From Oxalobacter formigenes (GTDB lineage: Bacteria; Pseudomonadota; Gammaproteobacteria; Burkholderiales; Burkholderiaceae_D), in contig JAMPAN010000001.1 of NCBI GenBank assembly GCA_023667225.1, forward strand, positions 527,166 to 591,165: a stretch of 64,000 nucleotides of DNA, in the 5' to 3' direction. Position numbers and translations under genes: made by a program. The notes beneath the pieces were generated by a model. The model saw only the letters and a program-made list of their open reading frames with translations. It made no database searches and had not been told where the DNA came from. Numbering within the stretch: the stretch's first letter is position 1; every line of letters starts with the position of its first letter. This document shows positions 44,658 through 53,918 of the stretch, piece after piece.

Positions 44658-47447
44658 ATGAAACGTATGTTGTTTAACGCAACGCAGCAGGAAGAACTGC
44701 GTGTTGCGATTGTCGATGGACAAAAGCTTCTTGATCTTGATATTGAAACGACAGGAAGGGAGCAGCATAAATCCAATATTTATAAAGCGGTTATTACCCG
44801 GATTGAGCCCTCTCTTGAGGCATGTTTTGTCAACTACGGTGAGGATCGCCACGGTTTTCTTCCCTTCAAGGAGGTCGTCCGCAGCCTTTTCAAGGAAGGC
44901 GTTGATGTCCGCCATGCCTCCATCAAGGATGCTCTGCATGAGGGACAGGAAATTATGGTACAGGTGGAAAAAGAAGAGCGAGGCAACAAGGGGGCTGCGC
45001 TCACCACTTTTATTTCCCTGGCAGGCCGTTATCTTGTCCTTATGCCGAACAACCCGAGAGGCGGCGGTGTTTCACGGCGTGTTGAAGGCGAAGAACGCCA
45101 GGAACTACGTGAGAATATTGACAAGCTGGATTTACCCCAGGGCATGTCGGTTATCGCCCGCACGGCCGGCATTGGCAGAAGCGTGGAAGAACTGCAATGG
45201 GATTTGAACTACCTGCTTCAACTTTGGCGCGCTATCGACGGCGCCGGGGCATCCGCACCGGGCGCTTTCCTGATTTATCATGAATCCTCGCTGGTTATCC
45301 GTGCTATTCGCGATTATTTCCAGCCGGATATTGGGGAAATCCTGATTGATACGGACGAAATTTATGAGCAGGCCCGCCAGTTCATGAGCCATGTTATGCC
45401 GGATATGGTCAATCGGGTCAAGCGTTACCGTGACGATGTCCCTCTTTTTTCACGATTCCAGATTGAGCATCAGATTGAAACGGCGTATTCGCGCGTTGTT
45501 CCGCTTCCATCAGGCGGTTCCATCGTTATTGACCATACCGAAGCACTGGTTTCCATTGATGTTAACTCAGCCCGCTCCACGCGGGGAGGTGATATTGAGA
45601 CAACTGCTTTCAATACCAATTGCGAGGCGGCGGAAGAAGTCGCTCGCCAGTTACGGCTGCGCGATCTGGGCGGCCTTATCGTGATTGATTTTATTGATAT
45701 GGAGGTATCCAGGAACAGGCGTGAGATTGAAAACCGTCTCAAGGAAGCATTGCGCCATGACCGGGCGCGTGTGCAGATGGACAAGATATCCCGCTTCGGC
45801 CTGGTCGAACTGTCACGTCAGCGGCTGCGTCCGGCTTTGTCTGAAGGCAGCCATATTACCTGCCCGCGGTGCAATGGAACCGGCCATATTCGTGACGTGG
45901 AGTCATTTGCCCTGCAAGTACTCCGCATTATCGAAGAAGAATCCATGAAAGAAAGTTCGGCAGCTATCCACATCCAGCTGCCGGTTGACGTTTCCGCTTT
46001 CCTGTTGAATGAAAAACGTGGCGAGGTAATGAAAATCGAGGCGCGTCATCGTGTCACGGCCACTATTATTCCTAACAAATATCTGGAAACGCCGCACTAC
46101 AAACTGGAACGTTTAAAACATGACGATCCTCGCCTGGATGAGCATAACCTGAGTTATGAGCTTGCAGAGGAATCCACAGAGGTGGATATGAGCTTTAACA
46201 AAACTTACAAGGAAGCCCCCAAACCTCGCCAGGAAGCGCTTGTGAAAGGGATTTCCCCCGATATGCCGCCCCCTCCTCCGCCTGCTCCTCGCGCCTCTGT
46301 ACCTGAAAATAACGGGTTCTGGGACAAGCTGCTTTCTTTCTTCGGTATTGAAAAGGCTGATGAAGATACGGCACCCCCCTCAAAATCCTCACCCGAAACC
46401 CGTGCAAGACGTAACAACGACCGTTCGCGCAATCGCAATCGGCGCCGCCGCGACCGTAGTCACGAAGACAAAAGTACAGAAATAACTAATGATACAGATG
46501 CGGTGAATGAGGAAACCACCGCGTCCCGGCAGCCTAGACCGGCCAAACCGGCCGGAGAAACCACCAATGAAAGAAAGCGCGGCCGTCGTACGCCCAAAGC
46601 TGATCAAAAGGAAAAAACCGATAATGCAGACAACACAGAACTGCTTGATTCCAATAATGAAGTTATTCACGAACAAACCGGCGCAGTTATTATTGACATG
46701 ACGTCTTCTGCGGCGGAAACAATAGCGGAAGACAATACGGCAAACGGCGAAGAACCTCGCCGCCGCCGTCGCCGTGGTGGCCGTAACCGCAACCGTCGTG
46801 ATCGTGACAATATGGCGGACAGCGCAGAAGTCGCTGAAATTGTCTCTGTTGAGGCTCGCGAAATGGAAGAAATGGTTGTGTCTGATGACGACACATTCAG
46901 CCGGAACAACGCAGAGCGCGATACTCTGGAAACTGCTCCCATGAAAACGTTAGAAACAGCCGAGGATGTTCCTTTTATGCCGGTTGTCCATGAAGAGCCT
47001 GTGACAGAGCAGGAACCACATCAAACGCCGCTTGCTTTTTATGACCCCAATGACGAGGCTGTTCTTGCAGCGGGGACAGAAGAAACATCAACTGCTACCA
47101 TAAAACAGGTTAATCTTCATATGGATCAGGTTCTTCCTGGCACTGCCTCTGAAACTGCTGTACTGGAAGTTTCCGACTTCGTCACAGCTCCTGTTTTGGA
47201 TGGCGAACAAGAGATAGCTGCTGAAGCAACAAAGGGAACTGATGCCAGTTTCCAGCCTGCCGATCTGGCGGATGTGCTGGCATCAGCCGGATTGACCATG
47301 ACAGCAACCGATCCTGAAAAAATGCGGGCAGCACAGGAAAAAGCAGCGCAGGAAGCAGAAAAAATACCGCCCCGCCCTGTCAGACGCCGTCGTACTCCAC
47401 CGCCCGTTGTAGATGAACCGCTGATACAGGTCGATACCCGCAAATAA
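44658..47447 (+). CDS. rne: Ribonuclease E
   Basis: The 929-residue endoribonuclease is the core of the RNA degradosome. The N-terminal catalytic half has the S1 domain (YKAVITRIEPSLEACFVNYGEDRHGFL, residues 35-120), the DNase-I-like site with Asp about 300 (SIDVNSAR) and Asp about 344 (IDFIDME), and the zinc-link CPRC near 402. The C-terminal half is disordered, with a Pro run, two Arg-rich blocks (RNRNRRRRDR and RRRRRRGGRNRNRRDRD) that bind RNA, and acidic stretches. The start is the ATG at 44658 (MKRMLFNATQQEELRVAIVDGQ); the longer frame from 44637 is not needed. Confidence 0.96.
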   Translation: MKRMLFNATQQEELRVAIVDGQKLLDLDIETTGREQHKSNIYKAVITRIEPSLEACFVNYGEDRHGFLPFKEVVRSLFKEGVDVRHASIKDALHEGQEIMVQVEKEERGNKGAALTTFISLAGRYLVLMPNNPRGGGVSRRVEGEERQELRENIDKLDLPQGMSVIARTAGIGRSVEELQWDLNYLLQLWRAIDGAGASAPGAFLIYHESSLVIRAIRDYFQPDIGEILIDTDEIYEQARQFMSHVMPDMVNRVKRYRDDVPLFSRFQIEHQIETAYSRVVPLPSGGSIVIDHTEALVSIDVNSARSTRGGDIETTAFNTNCEAAEEVARQLRLRDLGGLIVIDFIDMEVSRNRREIENRLKEALRHDRARVQMDKISRFGLVELSRQRLRPALSEGSHITCPRCNGTGHIRDVESFALQVLRIIEEESMKESSAAIHIQLPVDVSAFLLNEKRGEVMKIEARHRVTATIIPNKYLETPHYKLERLKHDDPRLDEHNLSYELAEESTEVDMSFNKTYKEAPKPRQEALVKGISPDMPPPPPPAPRASVPENNGFWDKLLSFFGIEKADEDTAPPSKSSPETRARRNNDRSRNRNRRRRDRSHEDKSTEITNDTDAVNEETTASRQPRPAKPAGETTNERKRGRRTPKADQKEKTDNADNTELLDSNNEVIHEQTGAVIIDMTSSAAETIAEDNTANGEEPRRRRRRGGRNRNRRDRDNMADSAEVAEIVSVEAREMEEMVVSDDDTFSRNNAERDTLETAPMKTLETAEDVPFMPVVHEEPVTEQEPHQTPLAFYDPNDEAVLAAGTEETSTATIKQVNLHMDQVLPGTASETAVLEVSDFVTAPVLDGEQEIAAEATKGTDASFQPADLADVLASAGLTMTATDPEKMRAAQEKAAQEAEKIPPRPVRRRRTPPPVVDEPLIQVDTRK

Positions 47448-47470
47448 AAACTGCCTGCCAAGGCAAGAAA

Positions 47471-47505
47471 AAGAGGGAGAGTAGTGACACTCTCCCTCTT
47501 TTATT
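47471..47505 (+). terminator. Rho-independent terminator after rne
   Basis: A 12-bp perfect stem AAGAGGGAGAGT / ACTCTCCCTCTT with a six-base loop (AGTGAC) is followed by TTATTT. It begins 24 bases after the rne stop and separates rne from moaA. Confidence 0.9.
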
Positions 47506-47589
47506 TATGGCATATCCTTTCCTGTATTTTTTGCAGCTTCATGTTATCTTTAGATATCAGGTAATTCCTGTTTCTGAACTTCTTTTGGC

Positions 47590-48690
47590 ATGAAAAAAAA
47601 AATTATCCCTGTTTTTTGCAATCCTTTGCCAGTTACAACAGGCGGCGAGCCTTCTTCCTGTTTTTCCTTACCAGTTTATGACAGGCTTTTCCGGCCATTG
47701 CATGATTTGCGCATATCAGTGACAGACCGTTGTAATATGCGTTGTATCTACTGCATGCCAAAACAGATTTTCGGAAGCCGTTTTCACTTTATTCCCCATG
47801 ATGAAATGTTGTCATTTGAGGAAATCTGCCGTATTGCCGGTATTTTTGTCAGTATGGGGGTAGAAAAAATCCGGCTGACCGGCGGTGAACCGCTTATGCG
47901 GCGTCATATTGAAAAATTGGTCGAGCAGCTTGCCAGCCTGAAAACACCTGGCGGTCAAAAAATTGACTTGACACTAACAACAAATGGTTCCTTGCTTTCA
48001 CGAAAAGCAAAACAGCTGCATGATGCCGGACTTAAACGTATTACCGTTTCACTGGATGCGCTTGACGATGCTGTTTTCCGCCGGATGAATGATGTGGATT
48101 TCCCTGTTGTCCGTGTGCTTGAGGGCATTGAAGCAGCGAAAAATGCAGGTTTTTCCCCTATCAAAATCAATATGGTTGTCAAAAAAGGAGTTAATGATGA
48201 AGAAATTTTGCCAATAGCCCGTTATTTCAGGCATACATCTATTATTCCGCGTTTTATTGAATATATGGACGTTGGATCTTCCAACGGATGGAAACCGGAT
48301 GAAATTATTCCTTCAAATGAACTGATTAACAGAATCCATGCCGAAATACCGCTGGAAAAACTGGCCTCCAATTACCCGGGGGAAACAGCGTCTCGGTGGC
48401 GTTATCAGGATGGAAGCGGTGAAATCGGGGTAATTGCCAGCGTAACACGTCCCTTTTGTAGCGATTGTACCCGAATACGTATGTCAACCACAGGCAAGCT
48501 CTACCCTTGCCTGTTTGCAACAGATGGCATGGATCTTAAGTCATTGCTTCGCAGTGGAAAATCGGATGAACAAATTGCACAAGCGTTGGTTTTTTACTGG
48601 AAAAACCGGGAAAACCGCTATTCTGAATTACGTAATGCCAACTTGCCTGTATCCGGAGAAAAAATTGAGATGTCCTATATAGGCGGCTGA
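47590..48690 (+). CDS. moaA: GTP 3',8-cyclase MoaA (molybdenum cofactor synthesis)
   Basis: The 366-residue radical-SAM enzyme converts GTP in the first step of Moco synthesis. The N-terminal cluster is C48-x3-C52-x2-C55 ([11 protein letters not shown]). The C-terminal cluster is formed by [10 protein letters not shown] and the Cys in [19 protein letters not shown] and the SAM-binding LTTNGSLL segment are typical. The last two residues are GG, as MoaA requires. A 30-residue N-terminal extension precedes the core. The terminator after rne makes a separate transcript with mobA and moeA likely. Confidence 0.95.
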   Translation: MKKKIIPVFCNPLPVTTGGEPSSCFSLPVYDRLFRPLHDLRISVTDRCNMRCIYCMPKQIFGSRFHFIPHDEMLSFEEICRIAGIFVSMGVEKIRLTGGEPLMRRHIEKLVEQLASLKTPGGQKIDLTLTTNGSLLSRKAKQLHDAGLKRITVSLDALDDAVFRRMNDVDFPVVRVLEGIEAAKNAGFSPIKINMVVKKGVNDEEILPIARYFRHTSIIPRFIEYMDVGSSNGWKPDEIIPSNELINRIHAEIPLEKLASNYPGETASRWRYQDGSGEIGVIASVTRPFCSDCTRIRMSTTGKLYPCLFATDGMDLKSLLRSGKSDEQIAQALVFYWKNRENRYSELRNANLPVSGEKIEMSYIGG

Positions 48691-48691
48691 C

Positions 48692-49318
48692 ATGATCATT
48701 TCCCGAACGGATATCACCGGACTGGTTCTGGCAGGCGGGAAAGGAACACGAATGGGTTCCATAGACAAAGGGCTTCAGCTTTTCTTTGGAAAGCCGCTTT
48801 TTCTGCATGCCATTGATCGATTAAAGCCGCAGGTTGCTTCCGTTTTTGTGAACGCAAACAGGAATAAGAAACAATATGCACAAGCAGGATTCACTGTTTT
48901 GCCGGATATGCAACCGGATTTTGCCGGACCGCTGGCCGGTTTTGCCGCTGGTCTGACACAATGTCAGACACCTTATCTTCTGGTGGTGCCATGTGACTCT
49001 CCTTTTTTTCCTGACAACCTGGCAAGTAAGCTTGGTATGGCCCTGCTGAATGAGAAAACCGAGGCAGCGATAGCTGTAACCGGTCATGCTTCCTCTTTCT
49101 CCTTGCAGCCTGTTTTTTGCCTGATGAAGCGGGAAATCCTGCCAAATCTTCAAGCCTTTCTTGCCACAGGGCAGCGTAAAATTGCTTCCTGGTATGCCTC
49201 ACTTAGGGTGAGCCAAGTCTATTTTCCTGATGAATCGGCATTTGACAATATCAACACCTTACAAGAACTGGAAAAACAGGAAAATGAACACACAAACAAC
49301 ATTAAATATAAAACATAA
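48692..49318 (+). CDS. mobA: Molybdenum cofactor guanylyltransferase MobA
   Basis: The 208-residue enzyme attaches GMP to molybdopterin to make the MGD form used by DMSO-reductase-family enzymes such as formate dehydrogenase. The nucleotide-binding start LVLAGGKGTRMGSIDKGL and the metal-binding VVPCDSPFFP identify it. It starts one base after the moaA stop. Its presence implies at least one bis-MGD enzyme elsewhere in the genome. Confidence 0.94.
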   Translation: MIISRTDITGLVLAGGKGTRMGSIDKGLQLFFGKPLFLHAIDRLKPQVASVFVNANRNKKQYAQAGFTVLPDMQPDFAGPLAGFAAGLTQCQTPYLLVVPCDSPFFPDNLASKLGMALLNEKTEAAIAVTGHASSFSLQPVFCLMKREILPNLQAFLATGQRKIASWYASLRVSQVYFPDESAFDNINTLQELEKQENEHTNNIKYKT

Positions 49319-49342
49319 CATATTGTTTTTATTTTAAATAAA

Positions 49343-50587
49343 ATGAAGAGCTCTTTATCTTCCCTTTCGGTAGAAAAAGCACTGGAATATATTCACAAAT
49401 GGGTTCACCCGCTTGCTGTTACAGAGGAAATTCCCCTTGGAGAAGCGCTTTTTCGTGTTCTTTCCGAAAATATTATTGCGCCAGTCAATGTTCCCCCCTG
49501 GAACAATGCGGCTATGGACGGCTATGCTTTCTCAGCCACTGGTCTTGACCTTAACCAGACACAAAGCCTGCCTATTGCCGGTTCGGTCTTTGCCGGGCAT
49601 CATTTTGCAGGAGTACTGCCGGCCCATGCCTGTGTAAGGATCATGACGGGCAGTGCCATGCCCTCTGGATGCGATACGGTCGTTCCTCAGGAAAATGTGC
49701 AAATAAAGGAAAATACCATTCTTATCCCGGCTGCCAGCGTTTCTGCCGGAGACAATGTTCGCCTTAAAGGTGAAGATATTCAAGCGAAAACAGTATGTTT
49801 GCCTGAAGGCACGCTTCTCAAACCGCCTCACCTTGGCTTGCTGGCATCTATTGGCATTGGGAAACTCACGGTAATTAAACGCCCGACAGTCGCACTCATT
49901 TCAACCGGCGATGAGCTTTGTCCTGTTGGTAAACCGCTTTCTGACAGTGGCATTTACGACAGCAACCGGTATGTTTTGCACGGTATGTTGCAGCGCCTGG
50001 GGTGCAAGACGATTGATATGGGCATTGTCAGAGATAAACCTGAATTGATCAGCAACGCCCTTACGGAGGCTGTCAGCAAAGCTGATGCTGTCATTACAAC
50101 AGGCGGTGTTTCTGTTGGTGCGGCAGACTATACCAGAAACATTATGGCTGAAATGGCTGATATAGCTTTTTGGAATGTGAATATGCGTCCGGGAAGGCCA
50201 ATGGCATTTGGACGGACATTCTTTGAAGAAAAAGAAATTTTTTTGTTTGGCTTGCCGGGAAACCCGGTCGCAGTCATGGTCACGTTCTGTTTTTTCGTGC
50301 GGGAAGCCCTGCTTTGCTTAATGGGTGCAATCCCTTCCCCTCTTCCGCGCCTGCGCGCAAAAACATTTTCTGCACTATCCAAACGTCCTGGCCGTACTGA
50401 ATTTCAGCGCGGCATACTTTCCCCGGACAGCCGGGGAAACTGGATGGTACAAAGCACTGGCCCACAAAGTTCCGGTATGCTCTCTTCCATGACACAAGCC
50501 AATTGCATCATTGTATTGCCAGCTGAGAGGGCAACTGTTATGCCAGGGGAAGAAGTTGAAGTTGTCTTGCTTGAAGGACTGATATGA
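49343..50587 (+). CDS. moeA: Molybdopterin molybdenumtransferase MoeA
   Basis: The 414-residue enzyme inserts molybdate into adenylated molybdopterin. Conserved stretches are PPWNNAAMDGYAF, RIMTGSAMPSGCDTVVPQE, LISTGDEL, ITTGGVSVGAADYT, MRPGRPMAFGR and GLPGNPVAVMVTF. The C-terminal domain IV is complete. It follows mobA by 24 AT-rich bases without a clear ribosome binding site, and converges with a small membrane-protein gene. Confidence 0.95.
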   Translation: MKSSLSSLSVEKALEYIHKWVHPLAVTEEIPLGEALFRVLSENIIAPVNVPPWNNAAMDGYAFSATGLDLNQTQSLPIAGSVFAGHHFAGVLPAHACVRIMTGSAMPSGCDTVVPQENVQIKENTILIPAASVSAGDNVRLKGEDIQAKTVCLPEGTLLKPPHLGLLASIGIGKLTVIKRPTVALISTGDELCPVGKPLSDSGIYDSNRYVLHGMLQRLGCKTIDMGIVRDKPELISNALTEAVSKADAVITTGGVSVGAADYTRNIMAEMADIAFWNVNMRPGRPMAFGRTFFEEKEIFLFGLPGNPVAVMVTFCFFVREALLCLMGAIPSPLPRLRAKTFSALSKRPGRTEFQRGILSPDSRGNWMVQSTGPQSSGMLSSMTQANCIIVLPAERATVMPGEEVEVVLLEGLI

Positions 50588-50598
50588 AGTTTGCCCTG

Positions 50599-50895
50599 TC
50601 AAGGTAGCTTTTTATCGTTTTTCTTTCTTGTAAGGATATAAAGTCCTGTCATGGAAGCGGCAAAAAGTCCGCACAGCATCAGCGCCTTGGTATCCGTTAC
50701 GGGTTCAATACCTTCAGGAGGGGCAAGAGCAAAGGCAGCGTACACGAAAAAACGGGCAGGAAACAGACTTAGCAAAAGCCCAAGAAGGTGAGCGATCAGC
50801 GGCCGGGAGCTTTTTCGCATGACGTGCATATAAACACGCCGCCATCCCCACAGAAATATCAGGAGAAAACCAGCCAGTACAATAATTTCTCCCAC
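50599..50895 (-). CDS. Small two- or three-span membrane protein
   Basis: The 98-residue protein has hydrophobic segments at the N-terminus (IIVLAGFLLIFLWGW), the middle (LIAHLLGLLLSLFPARFFVYAAFAL) and near the C-terminus (ALMLCGLFAASMTGLYIL), and a basic C-terminal tail. No family is recognised. It converges with moeA, 11 bases apart. Confidence 0.6.
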   Translation of the reverse strand: MGEIIVLAGFLLIFLWGWRRVYMHVMRKSSRPLIAHLLGLLLSLFPARFFVYAAFALAPPEGIEPVTDTKALMLCGLFAASMTGLYILTRKKNDKKLP

Positions 50896-51006
50896 ACCGC
50901 ATTCCCTTTTGTATTCTCTTTCATGAGAAATTGAACGATATCAGAATTCGCTCAAGGGAGACAGTACACAACAGTAGCCGGTCTACTTTTTTCTTCACAG
51001 CTGGCA

Positions 51007-51369
51007 ATGACATCTATCAACAAGATTATTCTGATAGGTCAGGTCATGACTGTCCCCGTCTATCATTTCCTTCCGTCGGGGAAGCAGGTTGCCAGATTAA
51101 TACTGAAAACGTATTTTTCAGACGAAACAGCAGAAAAATACCGGATCTTGCTATATGGAAAACCGGGAGAATTTGCCCTGAACAACCCGGCGGCAGGAAT
51201 GCAACTATACGTTGAAGGACGTTTGCAATACAGATACTACACTAACTGGAAAGGCTGGAAGCAGGAGCAAACCCATATTATTGCGCACCGCATACGGTTG
51301 CTTTCCCGCAAAACAGATCTCCCTGATCCCCAAACAGGAATAAGCCAGAAAAGCCAACAGCCAGCCTGA
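51007..51369 (+). CDS. Ssb/PriB-like single-stranded-DNA-binding protein
   Basis: The 120-residue protein has the Ssb-type OB-fold pattern: INKIILIGQVMTVPVYHFLPSGKQVARLILKTYF, RILLYGKPGEFA, MQLYVEGRLQYRYYTNWKGW and IIAHRIRLLSRK, corresponding to the four main strands. It lacks the acidic DDDIPF-like C-terminal tip that recruits partner proteins, and the aromatic residues are only partly kept. It is therefore a divergent paralog and not the main replication Ssb. It could serve a small element or a specialised repair role. Confidence 0.78.
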   Translation: MTSINKIILIGQVMTVPVYHFLPSGKQVARLILKTYFSDETAEKYRILLYGKPGEFALNNPAAGMQLYVEGRLQYRYYTNWKGWKQEQTHIIAHRIRLLSRKTDLPDPQTGISQKSQQPA

Positions 51370-51384
51370 AAAGGTAACAGGCAC

Positions 51385-51990
51385 CTATCGGGCTGTTTCC
51401 TGTTGGGAAGCAAGCGGTTTATTCCCGGATTGTGTAGTTATATTATCCTTTCCGGGATAAGCAAAAAAGCCAATAGCCCGCTCCACATGCTCTTTCATCC
51501 CGGCTATTTTCCTGTTTTCCTGTTCATCTGCCGCCCCACCCCTGAGCACACTTTCCATGTGAATATTCAGGCTGCGCAATTCATGTAAACCATTGGAGAC
51601 ATTCATGCCAATTTTGGGGTCATACTGAACCGTGCCGAGAATTTCCTCCATTCTCTCATGTGATATCCATTCGCTGTAAAGTTTTTTCAGACCGGCATAC
51701 TGGATTTGCGCTTCTTTCATATCCTGTATACAGTCTCCTTCTCCTTCAAGCCATACACGAAACGCTTCCAGCCGGTTGCGCATTTCCTCCAGATTGCTCC
51801 AAAGCCTGGAGGCTGTCAGGCGTGCCCCGGTTTCCGTTGCTTTTTTCTTGCGGCGGGAAAGATGAAATCTGCCAAAAAGAAGCGCTGCCAGTAAAGAAAA
51901 AATCCCGCCGATAATGCTGACAGCCGGATGCAAAAGAAAAGCAGCCAGGTTAAATTTTCTGTTATTGCTGTCTGATCTTTTCTTGAGCAT
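51385..51990 (-). CDS. Membrane-anchored helical protein, function unknown
   Basis: The 201-residue protein has one membrane segment near residues 15-40 (FNLAAFLLHPAVSIIGGIFSLLAALLFG), a basic stop-transfer (RFHLSRRKKK) and then a predominantly helical soluble part with coiled-coil character (LWSNLEEMRNRLEAFRVWLEGE). No family is recognised. GTGAGGAC lies six bases before the ATG at 51990, so it is preferred over the GTG at 52131 that abuts the previous stop. Confidence 0.6.
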   Translation of the reverse strand: MLKKRSDSNNRKFNLAAFLLHPAVSIIGGIFSLLAALLFGRFHLSRRKKKATETGARLTASRLWSNLEEMRNRLEAFRVWLEGEGDCIQDMKEAQIQYAGLKKLYSEWISHERMEEILGTVQYDPKIGMNVSNGLHELRSLNIHMESVLRGGAADEQENRKIAGMKEHVERAIGFFAYPGKDNITTQSGNKPLASQQETAR

Positions 51991-52132
51991 ATTGTCCTCA
52001 CGCCGGTTGTAAAAGATTTTTCGTGGAAACCAGTCAACCGGCATTCGCATAAAAGCCGGATACAGCTGGAAAAATATCCTCTCAAGGATACAGGAATATA
52101 GAGGCAGATTCAAAAAAGAAGACAAATTCACC

Positions 52133-52579
52133 TTATGGCGCTGCCTTATCCTGTTTTACAGGGCCAGGATTATTGCAAATTGCCTCTCTGCATACACCTG
52201 TTTTCCCGGAAAAATAGGCGTTACGTTTGCCGGCATCTTTTATTGCATCCAGTTCCATGCAAGCCTGGCGGGCATCAATAAAAATATAACCCTGACGTTC
52301 ATCCCGATTTAATACCTCAATACCGTCAATCCAGGCTTTTCCCCAACCTTTATCCGGATGAGCAAGAAGAACAGAACACGCCCCTTCCATGACAACTTTT
52401 TTATAAAATTCCGGCTCAATAGCCTGATGCGTTGCAACCAGTTTCAGGATACCTTTTTGCAAGGTAGCCTTCATGACATGATGCCCCTTCAGGCTTCGCA
52501 TCAACCTGGGTGGAACGGGATCTGCCCAGGCCACACTTAAAGAAAAGGCGGTAATGACACCTAACAGAAGCTTTCGCAT
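52133..52579 (-). CDS. Exported protein of unknown function
   Basis: The 148-residue protein has a Sec signal peptide (KLLLGVITAFSLSVAWA, cut near residue 19). The mature part has Cys at about 88, 107, 129 and 134, so disulfide bonding in the periplasm is plausible. No domain is recognised. It lies just upstream of the membrane-anchored gene at 51385 on the same strand and may be co-transcribed. Confidence 0.65.
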   Translation of the reverse strand: MRKLLLGVITAFSLSVAWADPVPPRLMRSLKGHHVMKATLQKGILKLVATHQAIEPEFYKKVVMEGACSVLLAHPDKGWGKAWIDGIEVLNRDERQGYIFIDARQACMELDAIKDAGKRNAYFSGKTGVCREAICNNPGPVKQDKAAP

Positions 52580-52787
52580 ATCTTTCTTTCATGCAGTCAA
52601 ACATCCTCCGATGATTTTACATGAAGAAATACGTCATGTTTTATCGTGACTTTTGTCAGCATTTATTATCCCTGGCTCTTTATGCGGCAGATTTTTTTGA
52701 TCCAGGTCCGGTATCAGGCAACAACCCTGGAATTTTTACATCCAAAGGAACCTAACCTGCTTTCACCACCTGTTAAGGAGAACGGAT

Positions 52788-52967
52788 ATGGAACAGCGAC
52801 AATCTGTCCCAAACAAACTCTATGAAAAGAAAGAGATGAAGGGAGACAAAACCCCTTCCTGCGAAACACTTGCTGAACAACGGCTGGATGAGGCCAAGGC
52901 GGTTCACAACCAAATTTACGGAAATCAGGCAAAAGAAGGCGGCATAAGCCAAACTAAAGCTTCCTGA
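52788..52967 (+). CDS. Small hydrophilic protein
   Basis: The 59-residue product is found by eye. AAGGAG is six bases before the ATG (52788), and a terminator follows the stop. The sequence is polar (MEQRQSVPNKLYEKKEMKGD..., with LAEQRLDEAKAVHNQIYGNQ) and predicted mostly helical, with a single Cys. No family is assigned. The combination of ribosome binding site, codon use like that of the neighbours and own terminator makes it a real small gene. Confidence 0.72.
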   Translation: MEQRQSVPNKLYEKKEMKGDKTPSCETLAEQRLDEAKAVHNQIYGNQAKEGGISQTKAS

Positions 52968-52981
52968 CCGCAGGATTCGAG

Positions 52982-53020
52982 AAAAAGCGTTGCAGATCTG
53001 TAACGCTTTTTCTTTTTTTG
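52982..53020 (+). terminator. Rho-independent terminator of the 59-residue gene
   Basis: AAAAAGCGTTGCAGA and TCTGTAACGCTTTTT form a stem of 15 positions with a single G-U wobble, and TCTTTTTTT follows. It begins 15 bases after the TGA of the small gene. Confidence 0.88.
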
Positions 53021-53201
53021 TTATTTTTGTCCGTCTCACATGCTGCAAAAATGAACAGGATACCAGCCAGTTGGCGAATCATATTCTTTTTATCCTGAAA
53101 CAAGTATCAAGTTTTTACGGGATCTGCCGTAAACAAGGCAGAAAACCGGTATCAGCAGGAAATTTTCCTGGCAGTATCCCTCTACCCTACAGGAGACGAA
53201 A

Positions 53202-53819
53202 ATGAGTACAACTATTACCAGTATGCAGCAAAATACTGTAACCGCTTCTACAACAAAAGATTCAACGGCAGCTTCCGAGGTCAAGGAACAAAAGCCGACA
53301 GCGGCGAGCCTTCGTTCATCTTTTAATGCCCAGATTATTGAAGCTTCTCTTAAAGTCTCTATCCAGGTAGGCGACAATCCGCAAGGCCTTTTATTCCGCA
53401 CCAGCCTGGAAAGTATCTACGAGTCCATCGGCGGCTTTAAATCCAATATCAATCCGGATTACAAAATGCCGTCAATGAATGACGCCAACAATCCCTATGC
53501 CACACCGGAAGGCACAGCCAACGTGATTCTTTCTTTCTCTCTGGGGCTGTATGCGCAATACTCCCAATCGCATCAGGGTGAGGATGAAGCAGAAATGGCA
53601 ACCAATTTTATTGAACTTATCCGCGGCGGCTTTGAAAAAGGCTACGGAGAAGCAGTCGATATCCTGGAATCCCTGAGTGTTTTTAATGGTGATATCAAGA
53701 CTGATATTGAAAAAACCTGGGAACTGGTGCAGAAAGGTTATGATGACTGGCTCTCGGCCAAAGTTAACCCGACGCCGTCTGAAACAGAAACGGCAAGTAC
53801 AGGGAAAATTGAAAGCTGA
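53202..53819 (+). CDS. DUF5610-like protein
   Basis: The 205-residue protein starts at an ATG with AGGAG nearby (53191-53195). A Thr/Ser/Ala-rich flexible N-terminus (residues 1-40) precedes a compact helical domain whose central NPYATPEGTANVILSFSLGLYAQY and GFEKGYGEAVDILESL recall DUF5610 proteins of many Gram-negatives, often linked to flagella or motility. It has no signal peptide. Its own terminator follows. The domain label is by memory of the family pattern. Confidence 0.6.
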   Translation: MSTTITSMQQNTVTASTTKDSTAASEVKEQKPTAASLRSSFNAQIIEASLKVSIQVGDNPQGLLFRTSLESIYESIGGFKSNINPDYKMPSMNDANNPYATPEGTANVILSFSLGLYAQYSQSHQGEDEAEMATNFIELIRGGFEKGYGEAVDILESLSVFNGDIKTDIEKTWELVQKGYDDWLSAKVNPTPSETETASTGKIES

Positions 53820-53851
53820 CTCCTTGTTTCTTTCTCTTCTCCCTAAAAACC

Positions 53852-53887
53852 AAACGGTAGGCCTGGTATCAGGCTTACCGTTTTTTT
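53852..53887 (+). terminator. Rho-independent terminator after the DUF5610-like gene
   Basis: The stem AAACGGTAGGCCTG / CAGGCTTACCGTTT (14 bp with one G-U) has a four-base loop GTAT and is followed by a run of T. It separates two converging genes. Confidence 0.92.
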
Positions 53888-53918
53888 ATTAAACGCTTTT
53901 TCCGAAATAAAAATTTCC

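Noticed and set aside
47590-49318. Moco riboswitch before moaA
   Set aside because: Only about 90 bases remain after the rne terminator, and the known aptamer core was not seen.
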